Source of the DNA: Candidatus Hydrogenedentota bacterium
Lineage (GTDB): Bacteria > Hydrogenedentota > Hydrogenedentia > Hydrogenedentales > JAEUWI01
Assembly: GCA_016182605.1 (NCBI GenBank)
Contig: JACPGE010000008.1
Span: 99,014-163,013 of the forward strand
Direction of reading: 5' to 3'
DNA: 64,000 bases
The notes beneath the pieces were generated by a model, which saw only the letters and a list, made by a program, of their open reading frames with translations, ran no database searches and was not told the DNA's origin. Numbering within the stretch: the stretch's first letter is position 1; each line of letters starts with the position of its first letter. The translations under genes and the position numbers were made by a program. Below, piece by piece: positions 9,246 through 20,045 of this stretch.

Positions 9246-10217
9246 TCAGTCCTGATTCGGCGGCACGCGCAAAGTGGCCACCACAGCGCGGTGGTCGGAG
9301 GGGTAGGGTGTGACCACCACATCGGCACGCTCCCGAGACTCGCCCACGATTTCACACTGCACAATCTCCACGCCGGGTGAGGCGTAGACGAAATCGATGC
9401 GATCATGGCGATCAGCCGGATCGTCCTCCCGGGTGGTGGGGGTCCAGGTGCGGCCGGGCTGCGCGGCTTCATCGGGATGGAGCGCTCGGAAAACATCGAT
9501 GAGGCCCAATTCCACGACCGCCCGGGAAGCGGGATAGGCAACGGCCAGCGGCACCACGCCGGCGTCTTGCGCCTTCGCAGTCCAATCGAGGTGGGAGGGT
9601 TCGTTGAAGTCTCCTGTCAGGGCGACACGGGCGCCCGCATCGACGAGCGGCTTCATTTCCTCCAACGCTTCGCGCAATTCGGCGCCGCGCGCCACCTCGG
9701 CCGCGTCGATAAGCTCTTTTTTGGTATGCAGGAAAGGGGCGTCTTCATAGGGAATGTCTAGCAACTGGTAGGGCTGGTAAGGCGCGTGGAAGAGGTGGAC
9801 GTTGAAAAGGTAGAACGCATCGCCGGAGGGCAGCCGCAACTCGGCCCCCTGCTTGTTGGGCGTGAGACGGACGATTTCGTGGCGGCTCAGGATGGCCTTG
9901 CCCCCGCCCTGCGCGGCATAGTTCCAACCCAGAAGTGCGGCGACCTCGCGGCCCCGATCCGGCTTTACGCCATTCTTCTCGCGGCCGTCGGCCTCCTGTA
10001 TGCCGACGATATCGGCGCCCGCGGCACGGATGACGGCGGCGGTGTGCTCCAGCGCAAATTTGCCGCCTTCACCGCCGACCCAAATGTTGAAGGACATGAC
10101 CCGCACGGTTCCGTCCTTCACCGGGCCGTCCTCCGCAGTGGTCTTGCAGCCGGCCAGCGTTCCAAGTACGGTCATTACGGCCGCCGCAATGCCAAGCAAC
10201 CTCGAGACGTTTCGCAT
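9246..10217 (-). CDS. Endonuclease/exonuclease/phosphatase family lipoprotein
   Basis: Lipobox LAGC; VRVMSFNIWVGG, VGIQEADG, LTGDFNEPSHLDW, DRIDFVYA, PSDHRAVVATL. Confidence 0.85.
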   Translation of the reverse strand: MRNVSRLLGIAAAVMTVLGTLAGCKTTAEDGPVKDGTVRVMSFNIWVGGEGGKFALEHTAAVIRAAGADIVGIQEADGREKNGVKPDRGREVAALLGWNYAAQGGGKAILSRHEIVRLTPNKQGAELRLPSGDAFYLFNVHLFHAPYQPYQLLDIPYEDAPFLHTKKELIDAAEVARGAELREALEEMKPLVDAGARVALTGDFNEPSHLDWTAKAQDAGVVPLAVAYPASRAVVELGLIDVFRALHPDEAAQPGRTWTPTTREDDPADRHDRIDFVYASPGVEIVQCEIVGESRERADVVVTPYPSDHRAVVATLRVPPNQD

Positions 10218-10507
10218 CGTAATCTCCAGTTTCCCTATTGGGGGTGCGGTCCCAGGCCCCCCCTGGGATCGCCGTTTGTACTCGCCCTTTCCCTCATTCC
10301 TTCACTCCGCCCCAACAAGCACAACGCCCGGCGACGCCCCCTTGTCATCTCGTACGCAGTGAGAGATCTCCTCCTCCTCCTCTCCCAGATGCGATGGCGT
10401 TCCGATTGGCACAAGTGCTTCGGGCGGCATCAGGTTCGGACGCGGCGCACAAGACGATCTACCTTTGTGATGGGATACAGGCGTGCACTTCGACGTGGAA
10501 TGCCTAC

Positions 10508-10568
10508 GCTCGGCGAGCGAAGGCCTACTTTGGCAGCGAGCCGGAAAGTAGCACGCTGCTCGCCGAGC
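10508..10568. ncRNA. Candidate structured element (nested hairpin) in a non-coding gap
   Basis: Outer 11-bp arms GCTCGGCGAGC (10508-10518)/GCTCGCCGAGC (10558-10568); inner arms CTACTTT (10525-10531)/AAAGTAG (10545-10551); loop holds GGC/GCC. Confidence 0.4.
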
Positions 10569-10755
10569 GGCGTGATTGGGCTAAGACGGCAAAAACCAAG
10601 CACCCTTCGTTACTGTCCGCTATTTTCCTTACTGTCCGCCTGAGCCACTCGCCTTCCTGCGGTTTGCCCACGGGTTCAACGTTGAAGTGCAAGACCTATC
10701 CCTGTTTCGCCTGCGCCGCCTGAGAAACCCCAATCTCCCGTTTCGCGATTTCAGA

Positions 10756-12441
10756 TCAAAGCCCGATCAGCGCAATCTCACCCCAGTAGGCGGCTTCGCA
10801 GAACCAGCCGGTGGGCGCGTTCAGAATTTCGGCCTTTATGGTCTGGCCGGCATAGGGGGCGAGATCGACTTCGACGGTCAGCCAGCCTTCTTGAATGGTC
10901 TTCACGCTGACTTCTTTGTTGAGCACTTCTTCGCCGTTGATCTTTACGACGAGTTGCCAGTCGCCGCCGTCGTGGTGGCTGACGGTGAGGCGCAGCTTGC
11001 CTTTGGAGTTCACGGGAATGGCCCCCTCGCGCCAGATCACACAGGGCGTTGCGCCATCATCGGGGTGGGTGACGAGAACCCGTTCGCGATCCCGGTAAAA
11101 GGCGCGGATGCCGGGGTCCATCTCCAGGCCGCAATCTTCGATCTGCCAGCCCGGCGCGAACTCGGCGATCAACTTGTCCATGTCCGGGCGTCCATTGGAG
11201 AGTTCCGCAGGGCGGATGTGCTCTGCAACTTCGGCTTCCGAGTAGGTGCTGTTCGCGACGGGGCCGGGGCTCCAGCTTTGTTCGAGGGCAAACGGCTTCG
11301 GTTTCTCCACCGGGATCACGAGGATTTCTTTGCCGCCTTCCTCCACGATCTTGCCGCCGGCGCGGACGATGGCGTCGCGCGCGAGCTTTTCGCAGATCGC
11401 GATCAAACCGGTGAAGGAATATTCCGTGTGGGAAAAGACGGTCTCCGGTTTCAGGCCCGACGTGAATTTTTCGGGAATGTTCTTTGGATCGAGGGAGGTG
11501 AAGAGAATGCCGGCGGCACTGGAAGGGTTGCAGTCGGAGTCCTGGCCGCAACGTGTGGCGATCGCCATGGTCTTGTCCGGATCGCGATCGCCGTAGAGCA
11601 ACCCCATGACAATATAGGCGCCGTTGATCTTGGCGTCGATGTTGAAGCTTTTCTTCTTCTCGCCGCAGGAGGCCTTACGGTAGTCGAGGTTCTCGTTGTA
11701 CTTCTCCTCGATAAGCTTCCACGCGGCTTCCCAGTCCGACGGGTGGGCCTTCCACCACGCGATGACATCGCGGATGCAGGCCGCGTACTGACTGTCCGCG
11801 GGAATACACTCCAGCCCGGCAAGCACAATCTTTTCCGGATCGCTCTCGAAGAAGGCCGCCGAATACATGCCGCCCACGAACTGACCGCCGTAGAGACCAT
11901 CGCCATAGTTCATGATGCGGCCAAAGGTCTCGCCAAGCGCGATCGGCAGATTGGGCATGCCCGGCGCGATGAGGCCGGCGTAGTCCGCTTCGATCTGATA
12001 GTCGATATCGTCCGCGTGAGTGTTGAATTGCGGGTGGCCGGAGTCGGGCGGGGCGATGCCCTTGCGCAGGTTCTCGCGCCCGGTGGCGTTGGCGTGCCAA
12101 AGCGGGTAGAGGCTCCGGGCGAAATCGATGCCTGCCTGCTTCTGGGAGACCTCCCAGCCGTAGTTTTCGAGAGTCTTGAGGAAGGTCATCTCCACATAGA
12201 GATCGTCTTGCCAGAATTGATTGACGAATCCGGGCTTCCAGACCGGCAGATCGCTCTCCGGCACGACGCGGCCATTGAACTGAAACTCGGTGGGCGCGCC
12301 AAAGCCGACCCCGGCCATCTGCCCGATCCAGCCCGCCTTCATGCGGCTGAGGTATTCGTCCACCGGCAAGCGGAGGACATTTTCTTGTGCGGCGGCGGCG
12401 CCACAGAGTGCGATGGACAGAGAAAGTACAAACTGCTTCAT
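10756..12441 (-). CDS. Secreted ADP-ribosylglycohydrolase family protein
   Basis: Signal peptide MKQFVLSLSIALCGAAAA; GDGLYGGQFVGGMYSAAF, MGLLYGDRDPDKTMAIATRCGQDSDCNPSSAAGIL. Confidence 0.8.
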   Translation of the reverse strand: MKQFVLSLSIALCGAAAAQENVLRLPVDEYLSRMKAGWIGQMAGVGFGAPTEFQFNGRVVPESDLPVWKPGFVNQFWQDDLYVEMTFLKTLENYGWEVSQKQAGIDFARSLYPLWHANATGRENLRKGIAPPDSGHPQFNTHADDIDYQIEADYAGLIAPGMPNLPIALGETFGRIMNYGDGLYGGQFVGGMYSAAFFESDPEKIVLAGLECIPADSQYAACIRDVIAWWKAHPSDWEAAWKLIEEKYNENLDYRKASCGEKKKSFNIDAKINGAYIVMGLLYGDRDPDKTMAIATRCGQDSDCNPSSAAGILFTSLDPKNIPEKFTSGLKPETVFSHTEYSFTGLIAICEKLARDAIVRAGGKIVEEGGKEILVIPVEKPKPFALEQSWSPGPVANSTYSEAEVAEHIRPAELSNGRPDMDKLIAEFAPGWQIEDCGLEMDPGIRAFYRDRERVLVTHPDDGATPCVIWREGAIPVNSKGKLRLTVSHHDGGDWQLVVKINGEEVLNKEVSVKTIQEGWLTVEVDLAPYAGQTIKAEILNAPTGWFCEAAYWGEIALIGL

Positions 12442-12913
12442 GGTAACCTCCGGAATCGCGCTTGGGATCCGCCGTGAAGCCGGCGGGATCGATGCGCGGT
12501 GAAATAATGGTTCACAGGGCGCATCATTTAATCAGAAAATACGGCCGGGCATCAATGTGGCGCGGGCGATGAGGGACGGCCCGCGTTGCGGGGCCTTCCA
12601 TCTTCCGGTAAGTGCTCACGCCAGAATAATAGCGCCCTTGTTGCGATTGGGGTTCGGGGCGCCCACGGCCCGAAGAATGTGACAACACGATGAGAGTCTG
12701 TCTCCATAGCCGCGTGGCCGGCTGAAGCGTTACCGAAAAACGAGGTTCGCCCTCACGCATAGCAGCGCCCATGAGACACGACAGCAGAAAAGGCGCGGGC
12801 CTTTGGGGGCGCTCTGGGGACCGTGGGAATGAGAGGGCCTGGAAAGTCTTGCCGGCCTCGTCTTCGAAGGGGGACTGAGGGGGGATGTGGGTACGAACAG
12901 GGAGCATCCCGCC

Positions 12914-14461
12914 CTATTCCCACTCAATCGTGCCGGGCGGCTTGGAGGTGACGTCGTAGAGCACGCGGTTGATGTGCTTCACCTCGTTGCAGATGCGGTT
13001 CGCCACCCGCTGCAAGACCTCGGGGGGAAAGCGGTACCAGTCGGCCGTCATGGCGTCCTCGCTGGTGACCGCGCGCAGGCTGCACACTTCTTCGTAGGTG
13101 CGTTCGTCGCCCTGCACGCCCACACTCCGCACGGGCAACAGGCACACCAGCGCCTGCCAGATCGCGTCGTAAAGGCCGTGCTTGCGGATCTCGTCGATGA
13201 AGATCGCGTCGGCCTGGCGCAGGGTGTCGCACCGTTCCTTCGTCACCTCGCCCACGACCCGCACACCGAGGCCCGGCCCCGGGAAAGGGTGACGGCCCAC
13301 GACTTCGTTCGGCAGGCCAAGTTCGCGGCCCAGGGCGCGCACTTCGTCTTTGAAGAGTTCGCGGAGCGGCTCCAGCAGGGCCATGTTCATCTTTTCAGGG
13401 AGGCCGCCCACGTTGTGGTGGCTCTTGATCGTGACCGAAGGCCCGCCCGTGGCGGAGACCGATTCGATCACATCCGGGTATAGCGTGCCCTGCGCGAGAA
13501 AGTCCATGTGGCCGAGTTTCGTGGCTTCCTGCTCAAAGACTTCGACAAACAGGTTGCCGATGATCTTGCGCTTGCGCTCGGGCTCCGTGACGCCCTGGAG
13601 CGCGTCCAGAAACAGCTTCTCCGCATCGACATAGACCAAATTGATGTGGAAGTGATCGCGGAAGACGCGCTGTACGAGTTCGTCTTCGCCCAGGCGCAAA
13701 AGGCCGTTGTTCACGAAGACACACGTGAGCTGATCGCCGATGGCCTTGTGGATCAGCGCCGCCGCAACGGAACTGTCGACGCCGCCGCTCAGACCGCAAA
13801 GCACCTTCTTCTTGCCGACCGCAGCGCGGATCTCGTCAACCGCCTGGTCCACGAAATTGTGCATGGTCCAGGAATCTTTGCACCCGCACACCTCGTGCAC
13901 GAAGTTGTTGAGCATCTTCGTGCCTTCCACGGTGTGGATCACCTCGGGGTGGAATTGCACGCCGAAGCAGCGGCGCTTCGCGTCGGCGATGGCCGCGTAG
14001 GGCGAGTGCTCGGTGGTGCCGATCACCTCGAAGCCCGGGGGCAGTTCCGTGATGCGGTCGCCGTGGCTCATCCACACCTGGGTCTTGGGCGCAATGTGCT
14101 TGAGGAAGCCCTTGCTGTCGCCGTGCTCCAGATGGGCGAGGCCGTATTCCCGCGCGGTGGCGCGCTCCACCTTGCCGCCCAGCATGTCGGCGAAGAGCTG
14201 CACCCCGTAACAGATGCCCAGGATCGGCACGCCAAGATCGTAAACGGCGGGATCGGGCTTCGGCGCGCCCGCGGCATGGACGCCCGCCGGGCCGCCGCTG
14301 AAGATGATGCCCGCGGGCTGGTGCGCGCGCAACTCTTCCGCAGGAATGTTGTAGGGGAGGATGAGGCTGTATACATTCGCCTCACGAACCCGGCGCGCGA
14401 TCAGCTTGCTGTACTGGGCCCCAAAGTCCAGCACCACGATGGGTTGACCTGCTCCTTGCAT
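12914..14461 (-). CDS. guaA: GMP synthase (glutamine-hydrolysing)
   Basis: [65 protein letters not shown]-terminus [13 protein letters not shown]. Likely start MQGAGQP at 14461. Confidence 0.97.
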   Translation of the reverse strand: MQGAGQPIVVLDFGAQYSKLIARRVREANVYSLILPYNIPAEELRAHQPAGIIFSGGPAGVHAAGAPKPDPAVYDLGVPILGICYGVQLFADMLGGKVERATAREYGLAHLEHGDSKGFLKHIAPKTQVWMSHGDRITELPPGFEVIGTTEHSPYAAIADAKRRCFGVQFHPEVIHTVEGTKMLNNFVHEVCGCKDSWTMHNFVDQAVDEIRAAVGKKKVLCGLSGGVDSSVAAALIHKAIGDQLTCVFVNNGLLRLGEDELVQRVFRDHFHINLVYVDAEKLFLDALQGVTEPERKRKIIGNLFVEVFEQEATKLGHMDFLAQGTLYPDVIESVSATGGPSVTIKSHHNVGGLPEKMNMALLEPLRELFKDEVRALGRELGLPNEVVGRHPFPGPGLGVRVVGEVTKERCDTLRQADAIFIDEIRKHGLYDAIWQALVCLLPVRSVGVQGDERTYEEVCSLRAVTSEDAMTADWYRFPPEVLQRVANRICNEVKHINRVLYDVTSKPPGTIEWE

Positions 14462-14541
14462 CTTTCTGTTCACCCTCGCCGCCCTGCTCCGGAGACGCCT
14501 CTCCCGCCAGGGGAGGGAAGTCACCCGTATGGGGCTTCTCG

Positions 14542-16014
14542 TTAGTGGGGGATCTGGTAGTTGGGCGCGTCTTCTGTGATCGTCACATCGTGCGGGTGGC
14601 TCTCGCGCAGTCCGGCCGACGTGATCTGAATGAACTTGGTCCGGGTCTGCAGCGCGGCAATGTCCGGGCAGCCGCAGTAGCCCATGGCCGCGCGCAGGCC
14701 GCCCATGAGCTGGTGCACATAATCCGCCAGATAGCCGCGGTAGGGCACGCGCGCTTCGATGCCTTCCGGCACCAGCTTCTGCGGCTCCACATCGAACTGC
14801 ATGTAGCGGGTCTGGCTGCCCTTCTGCATGGCCTTGATGGATCCCATGCCCCGAACCACCTTGTAGGTGCGGCCTTCATACAACAGCTTCTCGCCCGGGC
14901 TCTCTTCCGTGCCGGCAAAGAGGCTGCCTATCATCACACTGTCCGCGCCGCCCGCGATCGCCTTGGCGATGTCGCCGGAATACTTGATGCCGCCATCGGC
15001 AATCACCGGAATACCGCTGGCCTTGCACGCCGCGACCACGTTCATAATGGCCGTGAGCTGCGGCACGCCCACCCCTGCAACAACGCGCGTGGTGCAGATG
15101 GAGCCGGGGCCCACGCCCACTTTGATGGCGTCCACACCGGCGGCAATGAGGTCTTCCGCGCCACACATGGTCACCACATTGCCCGCAATAATCTGTGCCT
15201 GCGGGAAGGCCTCCTTCACCTCGCGCACGGTCTGCGCCACCATCACCGAGTGGCCGTGGGCGCTGTCGATCACGAGCAGGTCCGCCCCGGCGGCAAGCAG
15301 CGCCTGGACGCGATCGAGTTCCGCGGGCCCGACGCCGATGGCCGCCGCCACGCGCAGGCGCGATCGATCGTCGACGCAGCGGTTTGGAAAGTCTTTCGCC
15401 TTCTTGATGTCCTTGATGGTGAGCAGCCCCTGGAGGCGCCCTTCCCCGTCAATGATGGGCAGCTTCTCGATCCGGTGCTTGTGCATCAGCTTCTTGGCTT
15501 CGTCATACGTGGCGCCCGGGGCCATGGTCACCAGCCGCTCTTTGGGCGTCATCACCGTGTGAATCGGCTGGTCAAAATCTTCTTCGAAGCGCAGGTCGCG
15601 GTTCGTGAGTATCCCCACGAGAAGGCCCTTCGCATCGGTAATCGGCACCCCCGAAACGTGGTACTTGCCCATCAGGGCGTCCGCATCCGCCAGGCTTCTG
15701 TCCGGCTGGAGCGTGAAAGGATCGGTAATGATCCCCGCCTGGGAGCGCTTGACCTTGTCCACCTCCGCGGCCTGATCCTCGATCGTGAGGTTCTTGTGAA
15801 TGACGCCGATACCCCCCTCCTGCGCAATCGCAATGGCCAGCCGCGACTCGGTCACGGTGTCCATGGCGGCGCTCATGAGCGGGATATTGAGGTCGATGCT
15901 GCGCGTCAGGCGCGTGCGCAGGGAGACATCCCGGGGGAGAACGTCCGAGCGTGCCGGTTCGAGGAGCACGTCGTCGAAGGAGAGACCTTTCGAGATCCGA
16001 TCAGCGGGTGTCAT
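14542..16014 (-). CDS. guaB: Inosine-5'-monophosphate dehydrogenase
   Basis: [24 protein letters not shown] region, [42 protein letters not shown]. Likely start MTPADRIS at 16014. Confidence 0.97.
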   Translation of the reverse strand: MTPADRISKGLSFDDVLLEPARSDVLPRDVSLRTRLTRSIDLNIPLMSAAMDTVTESRLAIAIAQEGGIGVIHKNLTIEDQAAEVDKVKRSQAGIITDPFTLQPDRSLADADALMGKYHVSGVPITDAKGLLVGILTNRDLRFEEDFDQPIHTVMTPKERLVTMAPGATYDEAKKLMHKHRIEKLPIIDGEGRLQGLLTIKDIKKAKDFPNRCVDDRSRLRVAAAIGVGPAELDRVQALLAAGADLLVIDSAHGHSVMVAQTVREVKEAFPQAQIIAGNVVTMCGAEDLIAAGVDAIKVGVGPGSICTTRVVAGVGVPQLTAIMNVVAACKASGIPVIADGGIKYSGDIAKAIAGGADSVMIGSLFAGTEESPGEKLLYEGRTYKVVRGMGSIKAMQKGSQTRYMQFDVEPQKLVPEGIEARVPYRGYLADYVHQLMGGLRAAMGYCGCPDIAALQTRTKFIQITSAGLRESHPHDVTITEDAPNYQIPH

Positions 16015-16233
16015 CGCAGGTTCCAGAACGGTTGGGGTTGATCCGAGGGCGGTCCCGGAACGAGGCAGGCTCCGAGGGACATAGTATACGGAATTGCGGC
16101 CGGGGAAGCAAAAAGGGGCCACTTTGGGTTCTCCAACCGGATTGCGGACAATATAGCCCCCTTGCTATACTTAGAGCTCTGGAATGGGCCTATTTTAAGT
16201 TATTCGCACCTTGTTTTTTAGGAGTGTACAGGC

Positions 16234-16986
16234 ATGTCAGGTCACAGTAAGTGGAGTACCATCAAGCGGAAGAAGGGCGCCCTTGACGCCAAGCGCGGCA
16301 AGGTCTTCTCCAAGCTCGCCAAGGAAATCACGGTCGCGGCCCGCCTCGGCGGGGGGGATCCCCTGATGAATCCCCGGCTCCGCACGGTCCTGCTCGCGGC
16401 ACGGGCCGAGAACATGCCCAAGGACAACGTCGAGCGCGCCATCAAGAAGGGCACCGGCGAAATCGAGGGCGTGAACTACGAAGAGCAGCGCTACGAGTGC
16501 TACGGCCCCTCCGGCGTCGGCATCATCGTCGACACCCTCACCGACAACAAGAACCGCACCGTCTCCGAAGTGCGCCACACCGTGAGCAAGCACGGCGGCA
16601 GCATGGCGGAAGCCAACGCCGTCATGTGGAACTTCTCCTCCAAGGGCCGCATCACCGTGGACAAGGCGGGCCTGACGGACGACGAGATCTTCGAAAAGGC
16701 CAGCGAAGCCGGCGCGGAAGATGTGGACATGGAAGGCGACATGTACGAGATCATCACCGAACTCGGCGATCTCCATGCCGTGGCCGCCGCCCTCGAAGCC
16801 ATGAAGATCACGCCCAAAGAGGCCAAGCCCACCCTTATTCCCAAGACGACTATCGAGGTCGAAGGCAAGGCCCTCTCCGCCATGCTCAAGATCATCGAGA
16901 CCCTGGAAGACAACGACGATATCCAGGACGTCTACACCAACATCGAATTCAGCGAAGAGGCCCTCGAAGCCGTCATGGCCGACTAA
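16234..16986 (+). CDS. YebC/PmpR-family protein (transcription/translation regulator)
   Basis: MSGHSKWSTIKRKKGALDAKRGKVFSKLAKEITVAAR is the YebC signature. Confidence 0.95.
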   Translation: MSGHSKWSTIKRKKGALDAKRGKVFSKLAKEITVAARLGGGDPLMNPRLRTVLLAARAENMPKDNVERAIKKGTGEIEGVNYEEQRYECYGPSGVGIIVDTLTDNKNRTVSEVRHTVSKHGGSMAEANAVMWNFSSKGRITVDKAGLTDDEIFEKASEAGAEDVDMEGDMYEIITELGDLHAVAAALEAMKITPKEAKPTLIPKTTIEVEGKALSAMLKIIETLEDNDDIQDVYTNIEFSEEALEAVMAD

Positions 16987-17010
16987 GCCGCATTTGCAGT
17001 ATCGACGCTC

Positions 17011-17034
17011 GTTTCCACGGTCCTCCGTGGGAAC
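17011..17034. repeat. REP-like palindrome copy 1 (gtttccacgg-tcct-ccgtgggaac)
   Basis: 10-bp arms with one G-T-type mismatch; same core as at 17062, 58381 and 63242. Confidence 0.75.
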
Positions 17035-17061
17035 GCCCAGCCCGCTGCGAATTCAGTATGC

Positions 17062-17085
17062 GTTCCCACGGCGGTCCGTGGAAAC
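17062..17085. repeat. REP-like palindrome copy 2 (gttcccacgg-cggt-ccgtggaaac), inverted relative to copy 1
   Basis: Same core palindrome, 27 bp after copy 1. Confidence 0.7.
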
Positions 17086-17096
17086 GGGTGATTTTT

Positions 17097-17125
17097 TATA
17101 GGACCTATGTCTTATAGGTCCTATA
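17097..17125. repeat. 11-bp perfect inverted repeat TATAGGACCTA/TAGGTCCTATA followed by degenerate 'cctatatgcc' iterations
   Basis: 17097-17107 and 17115-17125 are exact reverse complements with a 7-nt spacer; further ctatatgcc-type units run to about 17155. Confidence 0.7.
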
Positions 17126-17177
17126 TGCCCCATTCGCCCTATATGCCCTATGCCCTCTCCACCTCCCAGGAGCCCCC

Positions 17178-17657
17178 ATGCGCGTATTGGGTTTCGACCC
17201 CGGAACCGCCACCACCGGCTACGGTGTCGTTGAAAACGCCGGCAGCCGCCTCCTCTACGTGGCCCACGGCACCATCGCCACGCCCGCCCACACCGCCTTC
17301 GAAACGCGCCTCCTCCACATCCACACCGAGGCACGGCGCCTTATCCATGAATACGCCCCCGCCGCCATCGCCATCGAAAAACTCTTCTTCAAGCAAAACG
17401 TCACCACCGGCATCTCCGTCGCCCAGGCCCGCGGCGTCCTCGCCCTCGCGGCCGCGCAGGAAGGCCTGCCCATCTACGAATTCGCCCCCACCGAAGTAAA
17501 GACCGCCGTCACCGGTTACGGCAAGGCCGACAAACGCCAGGTGCAGGACATGATCAAGATCCTCCTCAACCTGGAAAAAGCGCCCCGCCCCGACGACGCC
17601 GCCGACGCCCTCGCCCTCGCCATCTGCGCGATTCACGCCATTCCCCGCACGCGCTGA
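17178..17657 (+). CDS. ruvC: Crossover junction endodeoxyribonuclease RuvC
   Basis: MRVLGFDPGTATTGYGVVE, AIEKLFFKQNVTTGISVAQARGV, KTAVTGYGKADKRQVQDMI, DDAADALALAICA. Confidence 0.95.
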   Translation: MRVLGFDPGTATTGYGVVENAGSRLLYVAHGTIATPAHTAFETRLLHIHTEARRLIHEYAPAAIAIEKLFFKQNVTTGISVAQARGVLALAAAQEGLPIYEFAPTEVKTAVTGYGKADKRQVQDMIKILLNLEKAPRPDDAADALALAICAIHAIPRTR

Positions 17658-17717
17658 GTGGGGGAGTTGCGATTCAGGGTCTCATGGTGCGCCCAGGTGG
17701 CGGAACGCCCGGCGCCG

Positions 17718-18494
17718 TTACGCGTACGGCCAGTCCTCGATGGCGCGGTTCTCGTGCAGCTCGCCGCAGGCACCCATGAGCAAAGTAATCGCACAAAGAA
17801 TCCACAACTGTGCCGCGAGCACCGGCCAGACGTAGAAAAAGTTCACAGTTGCGGCGTGGGTAAATCCCAGCAGCATGCCCGTACTCCAGTAACCAGCGAT
17901 AAAAAATGCCGGAAAGGGAAGGAACGCGAGGGGTATCGCGCGTGCCGATTTCATCAAGAGCGCTTGCGTTGGGCGGCTTTCGTTGCTATTGGTCTGTGCG
18001 CGGTCCACGAAGTCCTGCAAGGGCTGCCACGCAATGAAGAGGCAGAAGAGCCAAGCGAAGAAGAATATCAGCAAGGGCGTTACTTCAATTGCCCGTGTCA
18101 GTGGATTGATGTTGCACCACAGCACTGCTGTGCCCACGCCGATGCCCATCAGGAGGAAGCTGGCCACGGTGGACAACGCCACATACGCCGGTGCCACGCG
18201 GACGGCAAAACGCGCGCGGGATTCTCCCGGCCGTACTGCCGCGCGGCGCCTGAAGGCCAATTCAAGCCGCTCCCGCGGCGTGATCGACGCCTGAAGGGAC
18301 GCACGGAGTTCCGCAGGGTCGCCCAACCGCGACCAGGCCCGTGCGCAGGCCGCATCGTTTCCGCCTTCCTCCTCCGCCAAGGCGAAGAAGTGGGCCCACA
18401 ACTCGCGGCGCATCGTATTCTTCCGGAGGAGCGATGCGTTGATGGGGTGGACGATGGCCTCGATGGGTTGCTTGTAAGGTTCCACGGCACTCAT
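17718..18494 (-). CDS. Hypothetical membrane protein coupled to the PadR regulator
   Basis: Start overlaps the padR stop (ATGA); soluble N-terminus then several TM segments. Confidence 0.7.
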   Translation of the reverse strand: MSAVEPYKQPIEAIVHPINASLLRKNTMRRELWAHFFALAEEEGGNDAACARAWSRLGDPAELRASLQASITPRERLELAFRRRAAVRPGESRARFAVRVAPAYVALSTVASFLLMGIGVGTAVLWCNINPLTRAIEVTPLLIFFFAWLFCLFIAWQPLQDFVDRAQTNSNESRPTQALLMKSARAIPLAFLPFPAFFIAGYWSTGMLLGFTHAATVNFFYVWPVLAAQLWILCAITLLMGACGELHENRAIEDWPYA

Positions 18495-18835
18495 GTTGCG
18501 CCCTCCAGCATGGGTCCCACGGTGGATACAAACAGTTTCCATTGCGTGCGCCGCGCCGCCAGATCGCGCGTGCCCTTGGCGGTGAGCCTGTAAAGCCGCC
18601 GCTTCGGACCCTTGCGCGGCGCGTCGTCCTTTTCCCAGCGCGTGGCCAGCATGCCTTTTTGCTCCAGCCGGTACAGCACGGGATAAAGCGCGCCTTCCCG
18701 CATGTGAAAGACGCCCCGCGCTTCCGCGTTCAGCCGCTGCATCACCTCGTAGCCGTGCGCTTCGCCCGCTTCCAGCGTGGCCAGCACCAGGCCCTCCAGG
18801 TGACCCCGCAGCATATCTCCAGACAGGGGGTTCAT
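18491..18835 (-). CDS. PadR family transcriptional regulator
   Basis: GHLEGLVLATLEAGEAHGYEVMQRLN...FHMREGALYPVLYRLEQKGML...GPKRRLYRLTAKG. Confidence 0.85.
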   Translation of the reverse strand: MNPLSGDMLRGHLEGLVLATLEAGEAHGYEVMQRLNAEARGVFHMREGALYPVLYRLEQKGMLATRWEKDDAPRKGPKRRLYRLTAKGTRDLAARRTQWKLFVSTVGPMLEGAT

Positions 18836-19027
18836 GCCTCTATTTAAGCACACTGAGTAGTTGCTGTCAAGAGGGGTCGGCGCCCGATCTTCTGATGGAG
18901 ATCCCCGGGATGGTGCCGCCTGGGAGCGCCATCCTCGCCTGGGATCGCCGAGTTGCACTCGGCCCGCCACCACGCGCATCCACACCCCTACGCCCGGCCA
19001 ATATTCCGAAATCGTGGATACCCCCGC

Positions 19028-19966
19028 TCACTTCGCGCCCGGCGCTTTGACGGCGCCCAACGCCACATCCCGATCCGCGGGGCCTTCGTAGGTCTGCACA
19101 AAGTAGGGCTCGGCGTCCGATTCCGCGGAGAGTTCGATCGTGACGGCGTCGCGCGTGAGGATACCCCTCGCGTTCAGCCTCCCCGCAGCGTCTGTCTGCG
19201 CGCACAGCCGATGGACTTCCTTGCCATCTGTATCGCGAACAGTAAGCACATACTCTGCATGGGCGAGGACGCGCCCGCCGCTGCCGGTCAGCGTCGCGGA
19301 AATGGCGCCCGGCTTGCGCAGGGTCAGGGTGATCTCCGGCACTTCCTGGCCGCCTTTCACGGTGAAATGGGGCGACGCCGTCCACGTGTAGGAATCCTTC
19401 GAGGCGCTGACCCACACCTCATGGCCCGGCTTGGCCCACCACGTATGGCGCCCCGATCCTCCCGTCCGCGAGGAGATGCTCAGCGCGCCAAAGTCCCCAT
19501 CGTATTCCGGAGTCCTGCGCGAGAGCCGGAGCTCCGCCCCGGAGACGGCCTTTCCCTCAGCGTTTACCACCCGCACATCGACGCGCACGGGATCAATCAT
19601 CGCCAAGGACTCGATCTCAACCGCATCCCCGGCGGCCTCCACGGAGATTTCCTGCTCCGCCCCATCGCGCGCACGATCCCAATGGTCATACCAGAACGGG
19701 GCATAGCTGGGGGTCAGCACATACCTGCCCGCCTCGGGAAGCGCCAGGGAGAATTGCGCTGCCCCCTCCTTCGACAAGGCCTGGGCCGTCCAAGCACCCG
19801 TGGCGGCATGCCGCGCATGCACCCAGGCCTCCATGGGAATCGGCTGCTGCGATTCCGCCCCCACAATCGCGCCCGTCACGACGATAGCTTCGGCCGCAGA
19901 CAGCGCGGGGAAGAGCGCGGCAACTGCCAGCGCAGCGAGCTGGGATCGAATCAGGGTCGTGTTCAT
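19028..19966 (-). CDS. Secreted protein with carboxypeptidase-regulatory/Ig-like domains
   Basis: MNTTLIRSQLAALAVAALFPALSAAEA signal peptide, followed by beta-rich repeats such as RVVNAEGKAVSGAELRLSRR. Confidence 0.55.
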   Translation of the reverse strand: MNTTLIRSQLAALAVAALFPALSAAEAIVVTGAIVGAESQQPIPMEAWVHARHAATGAWTAQALSKEGAAQFSLALPEAGRYVLTPSYAPFWYDHWDRARDGAEQEISVEAAGDAVEIESLAMIDPVRVDVRVVNAEGKAVSGAELRLSRRTPEYDGDFGALSISSRTGGSGRHTWWAKPGHEVWVSASKDSYTWTASPHFTVKGGQEVPEITLTLRKPGAISATLTGSGGRVLAHAEYVLTVRDTDGKEVHRLCAQTDAAGRLNARGILTRDAVTIELSAESDAEPYFVQTYEGPADRDVALGAVKAPGAK

Positions 19967-20045
19967 GGCCGGCCTTTCGCGCGTGTTCACTGGACAAGCA
20001 GTACTACAGTAGTACCCCTGTCATGATACGCGCCACAGCCGCTGC

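Noticed and set aside
10687-12477. 596-aa plus-strand ORF opposite the ADP-ribosylglycohydrolase
   Set aside because: Shadow ORF; the opposite strand has the signal peptide and family motifs.
14545-16041. 498-aa plus-strand ORF opposite guaB
   Set aside because: Shadow ORF of an unambiguous IMP dehydrogenase.
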